Counted from the stretch's first letter, positions 1 through 5,979 are shown. The stretch is DNA of 18,541 bases from Ramlibacter sp. (GCA_023701085.1 JAMPXR010000007.1:1-18541), one strand, 5' to 3'. The notes: generated by a model from the sequence alone, not told the origin. A program made the numbers and translations.

Positions 1-152
1 CGATCTTCAACGGGCTGGCCGTCTCGCTGATCTTCGGCATCCTGGTGTCCACCCTGCTCACGCTGGTGGTGATCCCCGTTCTGTACTACGCGCTGAACCG
101 CCGCCGCCTGGAAGCCGGGGAGCCGGCCGCGGTCGGCGGGCCGGCGCATTGA
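1..152 (+). CDS. RND-family efflux pump inner-membrane subunit, C-terminal end (partial)
   Basis: This is the 3' end of a gene that begins before the window; 49 codons are visible from base 3 and the stop is TGA at 150-152. The residues form one hydrophobic helix (from FNGLAVSLIFG to VVIPVLYYALNRRR) followed by a short Ala/Gly/Pro tail. The pattern 'GLAVSLIFGILVSTLLTLVVIPVLYY' in outline is that of the last transmembrane helix of RND proton-antiport exporters (AcrB/MexB/CzcA superfamily). From what is visible, drug and metal exporters cannot be told apart. A DUF2892 membrane gene follows 29 bp downstream on the same strand, so the two could be co-transcribed. Confidence rests on a single helix, so the family call is good but the subfamily is not assigned. 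Confidence 0.72.
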   Translation, partial: IFNGLAVSLIFGILVSTLLTLVVIPVLYYALNRRRLEAGEPAAVGGPAH

Positions 153-181
153 TCTTTCTTTCATCAACCTGGAGTCGCATC

Positions 182-406
182 ATGACCATCGAACGCTACA
201 TCCGCATCTTCGCGGGCCTGTTCATCCTCATCTCTCTCGCCCTGGGCGTCGAGGGCAGCCCGCTGTTCGTCAGCCGCTGGGCGCTGGCCTTCACCGCCTT
301 CGTCGGGCTGAACCTGTTCCAGTCCGGCTTCACCAACGTCTGCCCGCTGGGCACCATCCTGCGCAAGCTGGGGGTGCCGGTGGCGGGTAATACCTGCGGC
401 AGCTGA
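182..406 (+). CDS. DUF2892-family small inner-membrane protein
   Basis: The 74-residue product has two predicted membrane segments, about residues 8-24 and 31-50, followed by a C-terminal tail with Cys54 in 'NVCPLG' and Cys72 near the end. This arrangement matches the DUF2892 family, which occurs alone or fused to rhodanese domains (the membrane part of YgaP is the known example), often with sulfur or thiol genes. The start is ATG at 182, preceded by GGAG about 8 nt upstream; an earlier in-frame ATG at 149 overlaps the previous gene and lacks a ribosome site. The OsmC gene starts 8 bp after the stop and a CsoR-type repressor follows, so the three probably form one thiol/sulfur-related operon. 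The molecular function of this stand-alone form is unknown. Confidence 0.8.
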   Translation: MTIERYIRIFAGLFILISLALGVEGSPLFVSRWALAFTAFVGLNLFQSGFTNVCPLGTILRKLGVPVAGNTCGS

Positions 407-414
407 GAACGGCC

Positions 415-861
415 ATGTCCGAAGACACCATTCGCGTCGAACTGACGCAACGACAGGACTACAGCTTCGACGTGCGCTTCGGCGGCGATGTACCGCAGCT
501 GCTGGTGGACGAGCCGCCGCCGCTGGGCGGCGGCCGGGGCCCATCGCCCAAGCAGCTGCTGGCGGCAGCGGTGGGCAGCTGCCTGTCGGATTCGCTGCTC
601 TTTGCCCTGCGCAAGTTCAAGCAGAAGCCCGAACCGATCAGCTGCAGCGTCGAGGCAGTCGACGGCCGCAATGCCGAGGGACGGCTGCGCGTGCAATCGA
701 TGAAGGCGGTCCTGAAGCTGGGCGTCGCGGGCACGTCGCTGGAGCACCTAGACCGCGTCTTGAGCCAGTTCGAGGCTTTCTGCACCGTCACGCAAAGCGT
801 GCGACAGGGCATCACCATCTCGGTGGAGGTCTGGGACGCGGACGGAGTACGCCTCAAATGA
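415..861 (+). CDS. OsmC/Ohr-family protein, thiol-dependent peroxide or persulfide handling
   Basis: The 148-residue protein has the OsmC fold signature: an N-terminal strand region with 'DVRFGG', a central helix 'LLAAAVGSCLSDSLLFAL' containing Cys56, and a second cysteine, Cys123, in 'EAFCTVTQSV'. These correspond to the paired redox cysteines that reduce organic hydroperoxides in OsmC and Ohr. The length is usual for the family. It belongs to the broad OsmC-like group rather than clearly to Ohr, so the true substrate (organic peroxide, persulfide or other electrophile) is open. Its stop overlaps the start of the repressor gene by 4 bp (ATGA), which implies translational coupling. With the preceding DUF2892 gene it looks like a small thiol-stress unit. 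The product should be cytoplasmic, as no signal peptide is seen. Confidence 0.85.
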   Translation: MSEDTIRVELTQRQDYSFDVRFGGDVPQLLVDEPPPLGGGRGPSPKQLLAAAVGSCLSDSLLFALRKFKQKPEPISCSVEAVDGRNAEGRLRVQSMKAVLKLGVAGTSLEHLDRVLSQFEAFCTVTQSVRQGITISVEVWDADGVRLK

Positions 862-1151
862 TGCCCACGCTCACGAACGCGTCGGCCCGCGCCGACATCC
901 TGGCCCGGCTCAAGCGCGCCGAGGGTCAGTTGCGCGGCATCCAGCGCATGGTCGAGGAAGGTTCGCCCTGCCTCGAAGTGGCCCAGCAGTTCTCGGCCGT
1001 GCGCAAGGCGCTGGACAGCACCTATGTGCGCATGACGATGTGCATGCTCGAACAGGAACTGGACGCGCATTTGCGCAAGGGCGGCGGGCTGGAAAGCGAC
1101 CTCGCACCCCTGATGGCCGACGTGCAGAAGCTGCTGGTGCGGATGGGGTGA
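858..1151 (+). CDS. CsoR/RcnR/FrmR-family (DUF156) transcriptional repressor with atypical sensor residues
   Basis: The 97-residue all-helical product has the family core 'ILARLKRAEGQLRGIQRMVEEG' in outline (residues 14-35) followed by 'PCLEVAQQFSAVRKAL'. Members are DNA-binding tetramers that release DNA on binding Cu(I), Ni/Co or formaldehyde, or on persulfide modification. Cys38 aligns with the conserved first-helix cysteine. The usual second ligands 25 and 29 residues later (His-Cys in CsoR, His-His in RcnR, Cys at the last position in CstR) are Met63 and Glu67; the only other cysteine is Cys62. Copper or nickel sensing is therefore doubtful, and a thiol or persulfide signal is possible. 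The start could be ATG 858 (overlapping the OsmC stop) or ATG 861. It probably autoregulates the preceding operon. Confidence 0.88.
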   Translation: MMPTLTNASARADILARLKRAEGQLRGIQRMVEEGSPCLEVAQQFSAVRKALDSTYVRMTMCMLEQELDAHLRKGGGLESDLAPLMADVQKLLVRMG

Positions 1152-1163
1152 GGCCCGGGCCGC

Positions 1164-1188
1164 GTTCGCACTGCCAGAAGACAGCGTG
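1164..1188. repeat. Intergenic 25-nt motif, copy 1
   Basis: This segment begins 12 nt after the repressor stop and starts with GTTCGCACTGCCA. The same 13 bases open a related 25-nt segment at 15931-15955, also placed about 10 nt after a stop codon. Over 25 positions 20 agree. The role is unknown; it could be part of a dispersed repeat or a regulatory or termination element. Confidence 0.45.
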
Positions 1189-1200
1189 GGCGGGGATTGG

Positions 1201-1599
1201 CTAGTGCGCGGCCAGCGCCAGTTCGCGCAGGACGCGCCGCTCCAGTTCCGCCACGCCCACGGCCGTCAGGTCGAGTTCGTGAACCGCGGACAGCAGGCCG
1301 ATCGTCGCCTGGCCGAGGCCGGCCTTGAGCACCTCGACGAAGGCGGGCCCGGCGAAGATGGTCAGGCGGTGGAAATGCGCGAGCCGCGCCTCCTGCTCCA
1401 GGAACCGGCTCAGCTCATTGGCGAAACGGGCGCACTCTTGCTGCCTGGCGTCGGCCGCGGGGTCCGAGGGCTGGCCGCGGCCGGCCGGATGCACGAAGCT
1501 TTCAAGGATCACCATCGCGCTGCCGGGCTCGTGCTGCAGGACGCGGGCACGGGTGGTGTTGGCGATCAGTATCCAGTCGGGTCTCGGTCTCGTGTACAT
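1201..1599 (-). CDS. Host-attachment / baeRF-like protein
   Basis: The 132-residue product starts 'MYTRPRPDWILIANTTRARV', resembling the WILVANxxRARI opening of proteins annotated as 'required for attachment to host cells' (now grouped with bacterial release-factor-like baeRF domains). It then carries the usual variable loop, a mid-protein helix 'CARFANELSRFLEQEARLAHFHRLTIFAGPAF' in outline, and a C-terminal segment with 'VHELDLTA'. Length is close to the family norm of about 140-150. The open frame extends to an ATG at 1641, but that ATG lies inside the predicted -10 hexamer, and the family N-terminus fits ATG 1599. A strong FNR-type operator lies upstream at 1665-1678, so expression under low oxygen is inferred. 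Biochemical function is not established for the family. Confidence 0.72.
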   Translation of the reverse strand: MYTRPRPDWILIANTTRARVLQHEPGSAMVILESFVHPAGRGQPSDPAADARQQECARFANELSRFLEQEARLAHFHRLTIFAGPAFVEVLKAGLGQATIGLLSAVHELDLTAVGVAELERRVLRELALAAH

Positions 1600-1636
1600 C
1601 GAGCTTGGCGCGCAGGGCCCGCAATGGTCCTGCGGG

Positions 1637-1678
1637 ACCATAGCTCTGCCGTAGCCGGTCCGCCTTGATTCGCGTCAA
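1637..1678 (-). promoter_or_regulatory. FNR/ANR-type operator with -10 element for the host-attachment-like gene
   Basis: TTGATTCGCGTCAA at 1665-1678 matches the FNR operator TTGAT-N4-ATCAA at 9 of 10 fixed positions. Reading towards the minus-strand gene, the hexamer TATGGT (1642 down to 1637) begins after exactly 22 nt, the class II FNR spacing. That predicts a transcript start near 1630, about 31 nt before ATG 1599. Binding is inferred from the sequence. Confidence 0.78.
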
Positions 1679-1714
1679 ATTCTCCGCCGAGCGCGGGCGC
1701 CGCCGTCCTGCCCA

Positions 1715-2551
1715 TCAATGGGCCATCAGGACCGGCAGGGTCATGGACGACAGCACCGTGCGCGTGGTCCCGCCCAGTACCCACTCGCGCGCCCGGCTGT
1801 GGCCATAACAGCCCATCACCAGCAGGTCGGCGTCCAGGTCGAAGGCCCGCGTGAGCAGCAGTTCGCCGACGGCATCGGGCTCGCGGGCCTCCAGGTGCCA
1901 GACCGCCTGGATGCCGCGCAGCTTCAGGTAGCCGTCCAGGTCCAGCCGCGCCCCGTCGATGGACTCGTCCTCCTCCATCCAGGAAATCACGTGGACGCGC
2001 CGCGCGCGCTGCAGCATCGGGACCGCCGCGCCCACGGCCCGGGCGGCCTCCCGCGTCGGTTTCCACGCGATCAGCGCGGTTTCGCCGACCTCGGAAGGCG
2101 CTCCCGCATAGGGCAGGATGAGCGCCGCCTTGCCGCTCGCGGCGATCACGCTCTCCGGGAAGTCCGAAGGCACGCCGACCGACGGATTCGAAGGATCGTG
2201 CTGGCCCAGCACCAACAGGTCGGCATACAGTGCCTGCCGGGAGAAAGCCGGCACGATCGGGTAGTCGCGCACTTCGGCCCAGGTCGCGTGCACGCCGGGA
2301 ACGGCGAGCGAGCGCTCGAGCATGGCGCGCGCCGCCGTGCGTCGCTCGTCGTCGATGTCGCGCAGGTCGGCGGCGACGCTGAGTCCCGCCTCGGCGGCGA
2401 AAGGCACGGCGAGCAGGGCCGGCGTCACGGCGTACAGCGCCGTCACCGCGGCGCCGTGCGACTGCGCGATCGCGCGCGCCACCTCCAGGCGCCGCGCCGC
2501 GCCCGGCGACGCGTCCAGATGGACCAGCAATTGCGTGAGGGATTCCTTCAT
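1715..2551 (-). CDS. Two-domain universal stress protein
   Basis: The 278-residue protein contains two UspA-like halves, about residues 1-148 and 155-278. The first opens with 'LTQLLVHLDASPGAARRL' and keeps 'ADLLVLGQHD' near its end but lacks the glycine loop. The second ends with 'ADLLVMGCYGHSRAREWVLG', the G-2x-G-9x-G ATP-binding motif (Gly247, Gly250, Gly260), followed by 'GTTRTVLSSMTLPVLMAH'. So only the C-terminal half looks competent to bind ATP. The start is ATG 2551 with AGGAG upstream; a longer open frame to 2731 is low-complexity and has no such site. An FNR-type operator at 2609-2622 lies at class II distance, which suggests induction when oxygen is limiting, as for many tandem USPs. 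Its client or signal is unknown. Confidence 0.9.
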   Translation of the reverse strand: MKESLTQLLVHLDASPGAARRLEVARAIAQSHGAAVTALYAVTPALLAVPFAAEAGLSVAADLRDIDDERRTAARAMLERSLAVPGVHATWAEVRDYPIVPAFSRQALYADLLVLGQHDPSNPSVGVPSDFPESVIAASGKAALILPYAGAPSEVGETALIAWKPTREAARAVGAAVPMLQRARRVHVISWMEEDESIDGARLDLDGYLKLRGIQAVWHLEAREPDAVGELLLTRAFDLDADLLVMGCYGHSRAREWVLGGTTRTVLSSMTLPVLMAH

Positions 2552-2580
2552 GATCCGGCTCCTGTCGACACCTGCAGCAC

Positions 2581-2622
2581 ACCTTAGGCCGCCAATGCAC
2601 GCGCCGCCTTGAGCGCCGTCAA
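2581..2622 (-). promoter_or_regulatory. FNR/ANR-type operator with -10 element for the two-domain USP
   Basis: TTGAGCGCCGTCAA at 2609-2622 keeps both TTGA/TCAA cores with six bases between. Towards the minus-strand USP gene the hexamer TAAGGT (2586 down to 2581) begins after 22 nt, predicting a transcript start near 2574 and a leader of about 22 nt. The inner bases (G and G) depart from the consensus T and A, so the site may be weaker than the others. Confidence 0.65.
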
Positions 2623-2640
2623 GCCGCGTTCGCGGCTTGA
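2619..2640. repeat. Perfect 22-bp inverted repeat (possible operator)
   Basis: Ten-base arms, TCAAGCCGCG and CGCGGCTTGA, flank a central TT. The left arm shares its TCAA with the FNR-type operator and the right arm shares its TTGA with the predicted -35 element of the plus-strand promoter. This placement suggests an operator for a second dimeric regulator or a cruciform-forming element between two divergent promoters; a role as terminator is less likely because no T-run follows. Confidence 0.6.
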
Positions 2641-2665
2641 AACCCGGCGCCGGCAGGCCTATAAA
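2637..2665 (+). promoter_or_regulatory. Predicted sigma-70 promoter for the gene at 2762
   Basis: TTGAAA (2637-2642) and TATAAA (2660-2665) are separated by 17 nt, each one or two bases from the sigma-70 consensus. A transcript would begin near 2672 and carry a GC-rich leader of about 90 nt before ATG 2762. This is unusually good for DNA of this base composition. Confidence 0.65.
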
Positions 2666-2686
2666 TCGCAGTCCGCCAGGCCGCTC

Positions 2687-2716
2687 GCGGCGCGGGCGCG
2701 CGCGGCGCGGGCGCGC
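2687..2716. repeat. Two perfect tandem copies of a 15-bp GC-only unit
   Basis: The unit GCGGCGCGGGCGCGC occurs at 2687-2701 and again, identically, at 2702-2716, followed by a partial third copy. It lies in the predicted 5' leader of the gene at 2762. Such a tract is prone to slippage and to stable RNA folding. Confidence 0.8.
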
Positions 2717-2761
2717 GCGGCGGTCGGGCATGGGCTGGCTCTTTCACCAAGGAGACGAATC

Positions 2762-3073
2762 ATGATGGTCGCACGTTGGAGCATCGACGCGAAGTTCGGG
2801 TACAAGCAGAACGTGGTGGACATGATGCAGCGCTGGCTGCGCGACATCGCCCCGAAGGTCGGCATCAAGGCGGAGCAAACGCGGCTGTTGACCGGCTCGG
2901 TCGGGGCGCTGGAAGCCTCGGTCGTGTCCGAGCACGTGATCGAGAACCTGGGTGAGCTGAACAAGGTGTGGGACCAGCTGGCGGCGCTGCCCGAGCACAA
3001 GAAGTGGGGCCAGGAACTGGAGCCTTACGTGGTGTCGGGCACCAGCCGCTGGGAGATCTTCCGCCTGATCTGA
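2762..3073 (+). CDS. Conserved-looking small protein of unknown function
   Basis: I do not recognise this 103-residue protein with certainty. It starts 'MMVARWSIDAKFGYKQNVVD' and contains an amphipathic helix (about 18-35), a strand-rich centre 'TRLLTGSVGALEASVVSEH', a second helix 'NLGELNKVWDQLAALPEHKK' and the ending 'RWEIFRLI'. The alternating strand/helix layout with a 'W..LA..P.H..W' segment resembles small alpha-beta-barrel (ABM/NIPSNAP-like) dimeric proteins, but that is an inference from layout. The start is supported by AAGGAG upstream of ATG 2762. There is no signal peptide or membrane segment. It has its own good promoter (2637-2665), a GC tandem repeat in its leader, and is divergent from a USP gene. 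Confidence 0.75.
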   Translation: MMVARWSIDAKFGYKQNVVDMMQRWLRDIAPKVGIKAEQTRLLTGSVGALEASVVSEHVIENLGELNKVWDQLAALPEHKKWGQELEPYVVSGTSRWEIFRLI

Positions 3074-3082
3074 GCGCGGCGT

Positions 3083-3727
3083 TCAGGGCTCGAGGCTGTC
3101 GGCCAGTCCGTGCCGGATGGCGTAACGGATCAGCTCACTGGCGTTCTGCAGCCCCATCTTCTGCATCAGGTTCGCCTTGTGGGTGCTCACGGTCTTGACC
3201 GAGAGCTTCAGGCGCGAGGCGATCTCGGTGACCGACACCCCGTCCGCGAGCAGCCGGAACACCTCGAATTCGCGGTCCGACAGCATCTCGTGCGGATAGC
3301 TTTCGCTGCCCGGCATCGCGCCCAGCGCGAGCTGCTCGGCCACCTCGGGCGTGATGAACGCGCCGCCGCCGGCGATCTTGCGGATCGCCTGCTCGAGCTG
3401 GGCCGGGGCGCTTTCCTTGGTGAGATAGCCGCTGGCGCCCGACTTGATCGCGCGCACGGCGTATTGCAGTTCCTGGTGCATGCTCAGCACCAGGATGCGC
3501 ACCTTCGGCTTTTCAGAGCGCACCAGCCGGATCAGTTCCATGCCGCTGCGCCCGGGCATCGACAGGTCGAGCACGAGGATGTCGAAATCGAGTTCGCGCA
3601 CCCGCTTCATCACCTCGCTGCCGTCCGCGGCCTCGCCGGCCACGGTCATGTCGCCGGTGTCCGAGATGATGCGCTTGAGTCCCTCGCGAACGATAGCGTG
3701 ATCGTCGGCGATCACGATCCGGATCAT
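3083..3727 (-). CDS. NarL/FixJ-family response regulator
   Basis: The 214-residue protein has a receiver domain (about 1-120) with Asp8-Asp9, the phospho-acceptor Asp54 in 'ILVLDLSMPG', Ser82 and Lys104 in 'GYLTKES', followed by a LuxR-type helix-turn-helix (about 148-210) with 'LSDREFEVFRLLADG' and 'EIASRLKLSVKTVSTHKANL'. It is the DNA-binding partner of the kinase encoded immediately upstream: the kinase stop and this ATG overlap in ATGA (3724-3727), so translation is coupled. Target promoters cannot be read from the window, although the oxygen-limitation genes around it are candidates. The gene ends 9 bp from the stop of the convergent gene at 2762-3073. Confidence 0.95.
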   Translation of the reverse strand: MIRIVIADDHAIVREGLKRIISDTGDMTVAGEAADGSEVMKRVRELDFDILVLDLSMPGRSGMELIRLVRSEKPKVRILVLSMHQELQYAVRAIKSGASGYLTKESAPAQLEQAIRKIAGGGAFITPEVAEQLALGAMPGSESYPHEMLSDREFEVFRLLADGVSVTEIASRLKLSVKTVSTHKANLMQKMGLQNASELIRYAIRHGLADSLEP

Positions 3728-5208
3728 TGGGGCGCCCCGCTCTCCAGCACCGGGATGCGCACCTGGATCCGCGTGCCCTTGCCCGGCCGGCTGTCGATGC
3801 TGACGCTGCCCTTGAGCAGTTGGGCGCGTTCGCGCAACCCCATCAGGCCGAGCGAGTGCGGCTTGCGCGGTGCCGTGGTCGAGAAGCCCTGGCCGTTGTC
3901 ACGCACTTCGAGCACCACGCTCTGGCCGGTGCGGGCGATGACGACGGCCGTTTCGGCGGCGTGGGCGTGCTTGCCCACGTTCGCCAGCGACTCCTGCACG
4001 ATGCGAAAGACCGCCGTGGCATAAGGCTCCTGCAGTTCCAGCTCCTCGTCCACCGAAACCTCGCAGGGCACGCCCGTACGCTGCGTGAAGGTATGGGCGA
4101 GCCACTCGATCGCCGGGGCCAGCCCGAGGTCGTCGAGCATCAGCGGCCGCAGGTCGGCGGCGATGCGGCGCGTCGCCGCCACGGTGGTGTCCAGCATGCT
4201 GACCATATCGGACAGCTTGGCCACCGCCTTTTCCGGCTGGGCAGTCGCGTTGTCGCGCAGCCAGATGGTGTCCATCTTCAGCGCCGTGAGCGATTGCGCC
4301 AGTTCGTCGTGCAACTCGCGCGCGATGCGGCTCTTTTCGCCTTCCCGGATGGCATGGGCCTCGGCCGCGAAGCTGCTCAACTCCTCCTGGGTGCGGATGC
4401 GCTCCGTGATGTCGCGCAGGATCACCGTGAACAGCTTGCCTTCGGGTGTGTTGAGCTGCGAAATCGACGACTCCATCGGGAATTCCTCCCCGTTGGCGCG
4501 CTGCCCGTACAGCACGGTGCCGTCGCCCATGCGGCGCGAAGTGACGCCGGTGCGGTCGAACCGTCGCACGTGCGAGCCGTGGTTGCCCCGATAGCGCTCG
4601 GGGAGCAGCTTTTCCAGCGGCGCGCCCATCGCTTCTTCGCTGGTCCAGCCGAAAATCTTCTCGGCCGCGCGGTTGTACAGCACGATGCTCTGCTGCTCGT
4701 CCACGGTGATGATGGCGTCCATCGCCGAATCCAGCAGCCCCGCCAGCCGGGCGGCCAGCCGGGTGCTGCGCTCCTCGGCCTTCAGGCGCTCGGTGATGTC
4801 CCGCAGGATCACCGTGTACAGCTTGCCCTGGGGCGTCTCGAGCTGCGAAATCGATGCGTCCATGGGGAACTCCTCCCCATTGGCGCGCAAGCCATGGACC
4901 ACCCTCAGTCCCCCCATGCGCCGGGGCGTCACGCCGGTCGTGCCGAAGCGCGCAAGGTGCTGGGAATGGTCGGCCCGAAAGCGGCCCGGAATGAGCCTTT
5001 CCAGGGGTTGCCGCAGCATTTCCTGGCGCGGCCAGCCGAAGATCTTCTCGGCCGCGCGGTTGTAGAGGACGATTTTTTGCTGCTCGTCGACCGTGATGAT
5101 GGCATCCATCGCGGAATCGAGCAGCCCGGCCAGCAGCGCCGCCGCATGTCCGGCGTCATGGCTGAGCGTCGCGTCGTCGTCGAGAATGTGGACGGGAGAA
5201 TCGGGCAC
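3724..5208 (-). CDS. Cytoplasmic tandem-PAS sensor histidine kinase (HisKA_3 type)
   Basis: The 494-residue kinase has no membrane segment. Two PAS domains occupy about residues 26-146 and 155-275 and are a gap-free tandem duplication with a 129-residue period (for example Ala53-Trp59 and Ala182-Trp188, both AEKIFGW). The dimerisation/phospho-acceptor region has 'SRIARELHDELAQSL' with His300, followed by the ATPase N-box 'QESLANVGKHAHA' (405-417), 'VRDNGQGF' (435-442) and 'LGLMGLRERA' (453-462). The PAS domains resemble FixL but carry Arg where the FixL haem histidine is expected, so direct haem-based oxygen sensing is unlikely. The start codon is GTG at 5208; an in-frame TGA lies one codon further up, so there is no longer option. 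It forms an operon with the downstream regulator gene (4-bp overlap). Confidence 0.93.
   Translation of the reverse strand: MPDSPVHILDDDATLSHDAGHAAALLAGLLDSAMDAIITVDEQQKIVLYNRAAEKIFGWPRQEMLRQPLERLIPGRFRADHSQHLARFGTTGVTPRRMGGLRVVHGLRANGEEFPMDASISQLETPQGKLYTVILRDITERLKAEERSTRLAARLAGLLDSAMDAIITVDEQQSIVLYNRAAEKIFGWTSEEAMGAPLEKLLPERYRGNHGSHVRRFDRTGVTSRRMGDGTVLYGQRANGEEFPMESSISQLNTPEGKLFTVILRDITERIRTQEELSSFAAEAHAIREGEKSRIARELHDELAQSLTALKMDTIWLRDNATAQPEKAVAKLSDMVSMLDTTVAATRRIAADLRPLMLDDLGLAPAIEWLAHTFTQRTGVPCEVSVDEELELQEPYATAVFRIVQESLANVGKHAHAAETAVVIARTGQSVVLEVRDNGQGFSTTAPRKPHSLGLMGLRERAQLLKGSVSIDSRPGKGTRIQVRIPVLESGAPQ
4360..5133 (-). repeat. In-gene tandem duplication of a 387-bp PAS-coding unit
   Basis: Codons 26-154 (5133 down to 4747) and 155-283 (4746 down to 4360) of the kinase encode aligned PAS units without any gap. 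The blocks SAMDAIITVDEQQ, IVLYNRAAEKIFGW, RANGEEFPM and TVILRDITER are identical in both. At DNA level the copies are similar but differ at many third positions, so the duplication is not recent. Confidence 0.85.
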
Positions 5209-5309
5209 GCGTCAGTATGACACGCGCACGGATTCCCCCAGCGCCTGCGGGTTAACCTGAAGTAGAAGAACTTCTTAAAAAGACGGTTGACGGTTGATCT
5301 GTCAGCGGC

Positions 5310-5951
5310 TCAATGCGAGCGCGCCAGCAGATCGCGGACCTCCTCGTCGCTGGTCTGGCCGAAATCGCCGTAGTACTGCCCCACACTGCGGAAGTCTGGC
5401 GGGCTCGCCACGCAGACGAATTCGTCCGCCGCCGTTCCAATCAGCTCCTGCGCCTGTGGCGGGGCCACCGGCACGGCGGCCACGATCCAGGCGGGCTTGG
5501 CGCCGCGCAAGGCCTTGAGCGCCACGTTCATCGACGCGCCGGTGGCCACGCCGTCGTCGACCACGATCACCGTGCGGTCCTCGACCGGCACGCTGCCGCG
5601 CTTGCCGCAATACAGCGCATGCCGCCGTATCAGCTCGAGGCTTTCCACGGCGATGATCTCGTCCAGCTGGCGCGCGCTGACGCCATAGGCGGCCACGATC
5701 TGCGGGTCGATGTGCAACGCGCCGCCGCTGGCGATCGCGCCCATGGCCAGCTCCGGCTGGCGCGGCACGCCCAGTTTGCGCACGATCAGCAGGTCCAGTT
5801 GCGCGTCCAGCGCCCGGGCCACCTCGGCGGCAACCGGCACACCGCCACGCGGCAGGGCCAAGACCACGACGTCGCTGCGGCCGGCATACGCCTGCAACCG
5901 GTCAGCCAACGCGCGGCCAGCACTGGCGCGGTCGGTGAATTGAACACTCAT
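5310..5951 (-). CDS. Phosphoribosyltransferase-family protein (PRTase type I)
   Basis: The 213-residue protein has the PRTase fold: 'VVVLALPRGGVPVAAEVA' (about 28-45) as the N-terminal phosphate loop, 'VRKLGVP' (57-63), and the PRPP-binding motif 'VIVVDDGVATGAS' (128-140), whose two Asp bind the ribose hydroxyls. It resembles stand-alone predicted phosphoribosyltransferases found near stress and dormancy genes, not a named purine or pyrimidine salvage enzyme; its base substrate is unknown. The start is ATG 5951 with AGGAG upstream; a longer frame to 5999 would enter the predicted promoter. An FNR-type operator at 6008-6021 and a CRP-like site at 6040-6055 lie upstream, so it is probably induced under oxygen or carbon limitation. 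It is divergent from the DUF883 operon. Confidence 0.88.
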   Translation of the reverse strand: MSVQFTDRASAGRALADRLQAYAGRSDVVVLALPRGGVPVAAEVARALDAQLDLLIVRKLGVPRQPELAMGAIASGGALHIDPQIVAAYGVSARQLDEIIAVESLELIRRHALYCGKRGSVPVEDRTVIVVDDGVATGASMNVALKALRGAKPAWIVAAVPVAPPQAQELIGTAADEFVCVASPPDFRSVGQYYGDFGQTSDEEVRDLLARSH

Positions 5952-5979
5952 GAAAAACACTCCTGCTGCGCAACCATCC

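Noticed and set aside
155..180. TTGATC and ATCAA near 148-168, upstream of the DUF2892 gene.
   Set aside because: The two half sites are separated by nine bases in place of four, so they do not form an FNR operator.
2552..2731. Longer reading frame extending the two-domain USP by 60 residues.
   Set aside because: The extension is Arg/Pro/Gly low-complexity, crosses the FNR-type operator and palindrome, and the ATG at 2551 has a good ribosome site.
5256..5276. Dyad GAAGT-N6-ACTTC and AGAAG-N2-CTTCT with nearby A-run, between the kinase start and the phosphoribosyltransferase stop.
   Set aside because: Arms are only five bases, and no T-run follows on the relevant strand, so neither a terminator nor an operator can be supported.
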